Positions 42,066-42,125 of a stretch of 42,125 nt of DNA are shown one piece after another. The position numbers and the translations under genes were made by a program. The stretch is taken from positions 1 to 42,125 of the forward strand of contig NZ_BDAU01000058.1 of assembly GCF_001612615.1 (NCBI RefSeq). The letters are read 5' to 3'. Positions within the stretch are counted from its first letter, which is position 1. Each line of letters opens with the position of its first letter. The notes below the pieces were generated by a model. The model was not told where the DNA came from and made no database searches. It saw only the letters and a program-made list of their open reading frames with translations. This stretch comes from Nocardia amikacinitolerans NBRC 108937. Lineage in GTDB: Bacteria > Actinomycetota > Actinomycetes > Mycobacteriales > Mycobacteriaceae.

Positions 42066-42118
42066 CGCCATTTGACTACCGTCGATAGTGAAATGGATTC
42101 GACGGTAGTCATATGGCG
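42066..42118. repeat. 20-bp-arm inverted repeat at the window edge
   Basis: CGCCATTTGACTACCGTCGA and its complement TCGACGGTAGTCATATGGCG match at 19 of 20 positions around a 13-nt AT-rich loop. TTGACT inside the left arm could be a -35 element. It may be an operator, an attachment-site core or the end of a mobile element. Confidence 0.75.
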
Positions 42119-42125
42119 CTTAGTT

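Noticed and set aside
31222..42125. A second copy of the tRNA-Ala 3' end as an attachment site
   Set aside because: No repeat of the T-arm and acceptor sequence was seen by eye in the window; the partner may lie to the right.

Overview
The window is high-GC DNA with strongly GC-biased third codon positions. Its gene repertoire points to a mycolic-acid actinobacterium, most likely Nocardia or a close relative. Pointers are a GT87 integral-membrane mannosyltransferase-type enzyme, a secreted cutinase, a secreted LIP-type lipase, an MpaB/DUF2236 oxygenase, a mycothiol/thioredoxin-type ArsC, a 13E12-repeat (DUF222) protein under a LexA box, and several leaderless promoters. The genus is inferred, not proven.

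Positions 1-31150 look like ordinary chromosome with single genes and small operons: an RDD membrane protein; a Tat-exported bicovalent FAD oxidase; a Tat-exported cyclase-family hydrolase; an ADP-ribosylglycohydrolase; GT87; cutinase; an amidase; a secreted protein of unknown function; a GDSL hydrolase-TetR operon with its own operator; a VirB2-like small membrane protein; a thioredoxin-fold protein; a Ser/Thr dehydratase; a lipoprotein; a hotdog thioesterase; an AraC regulator; ArsC plus a VOC protein; MpaB; Sir2; an aldonolactone oxidase; a divergent TetR/DHA2 efflux pair with twin operators; a lipase; a fluoride-channel cluster (CrcB, DUF190, CrcB) running into phosphoglucomutase and an MFS carrier; a membrane-anchored DsbA-like protein; and the 13E12 protein. 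Non-coding oddities here are a 22-bp tandem repeat that begins inside the DHA2 stop region, a block of mutually exclusive hairpins, and three tandem copies of a ~201-bp unit.

A tRNA-Ala(GGC) gene at 31149-31221 marks a change of character. Everything to its right looks like an accessory defence island. The outer elements are two diverged paralogous helix-turn-helix proteins in the same orientation. Between them lie the wreck of a nucleotidyltransferase gene and a truncated conserved gene on the minus strand. Divergent from these is a tight six-gene plus-strand operon: AbiEi antitoxin, AbiEii toxin, JetA, JetB, JetC and JetD. All junctions overlap or are separated by one base, so a type IV toxin-antitoxin pair and a complete Wadjet (SMC-type anti-plasmid) system appear to be one transcription unit.

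The island shows decay. jetA carries an apparent one-base deletion near its N-terminus, the minus-strand nucleotidyltransferase has three lesions, and the distal HTH gene appears frameshifted. No integrase, transposase or second attachment site is visible in the window. A near-perfect 20-bp-arm inverted repeat lies at the extreme right end.

The AbiE-Wadjet coupling is the most interesting system here. The jetA frameshift is the first thing to verify.
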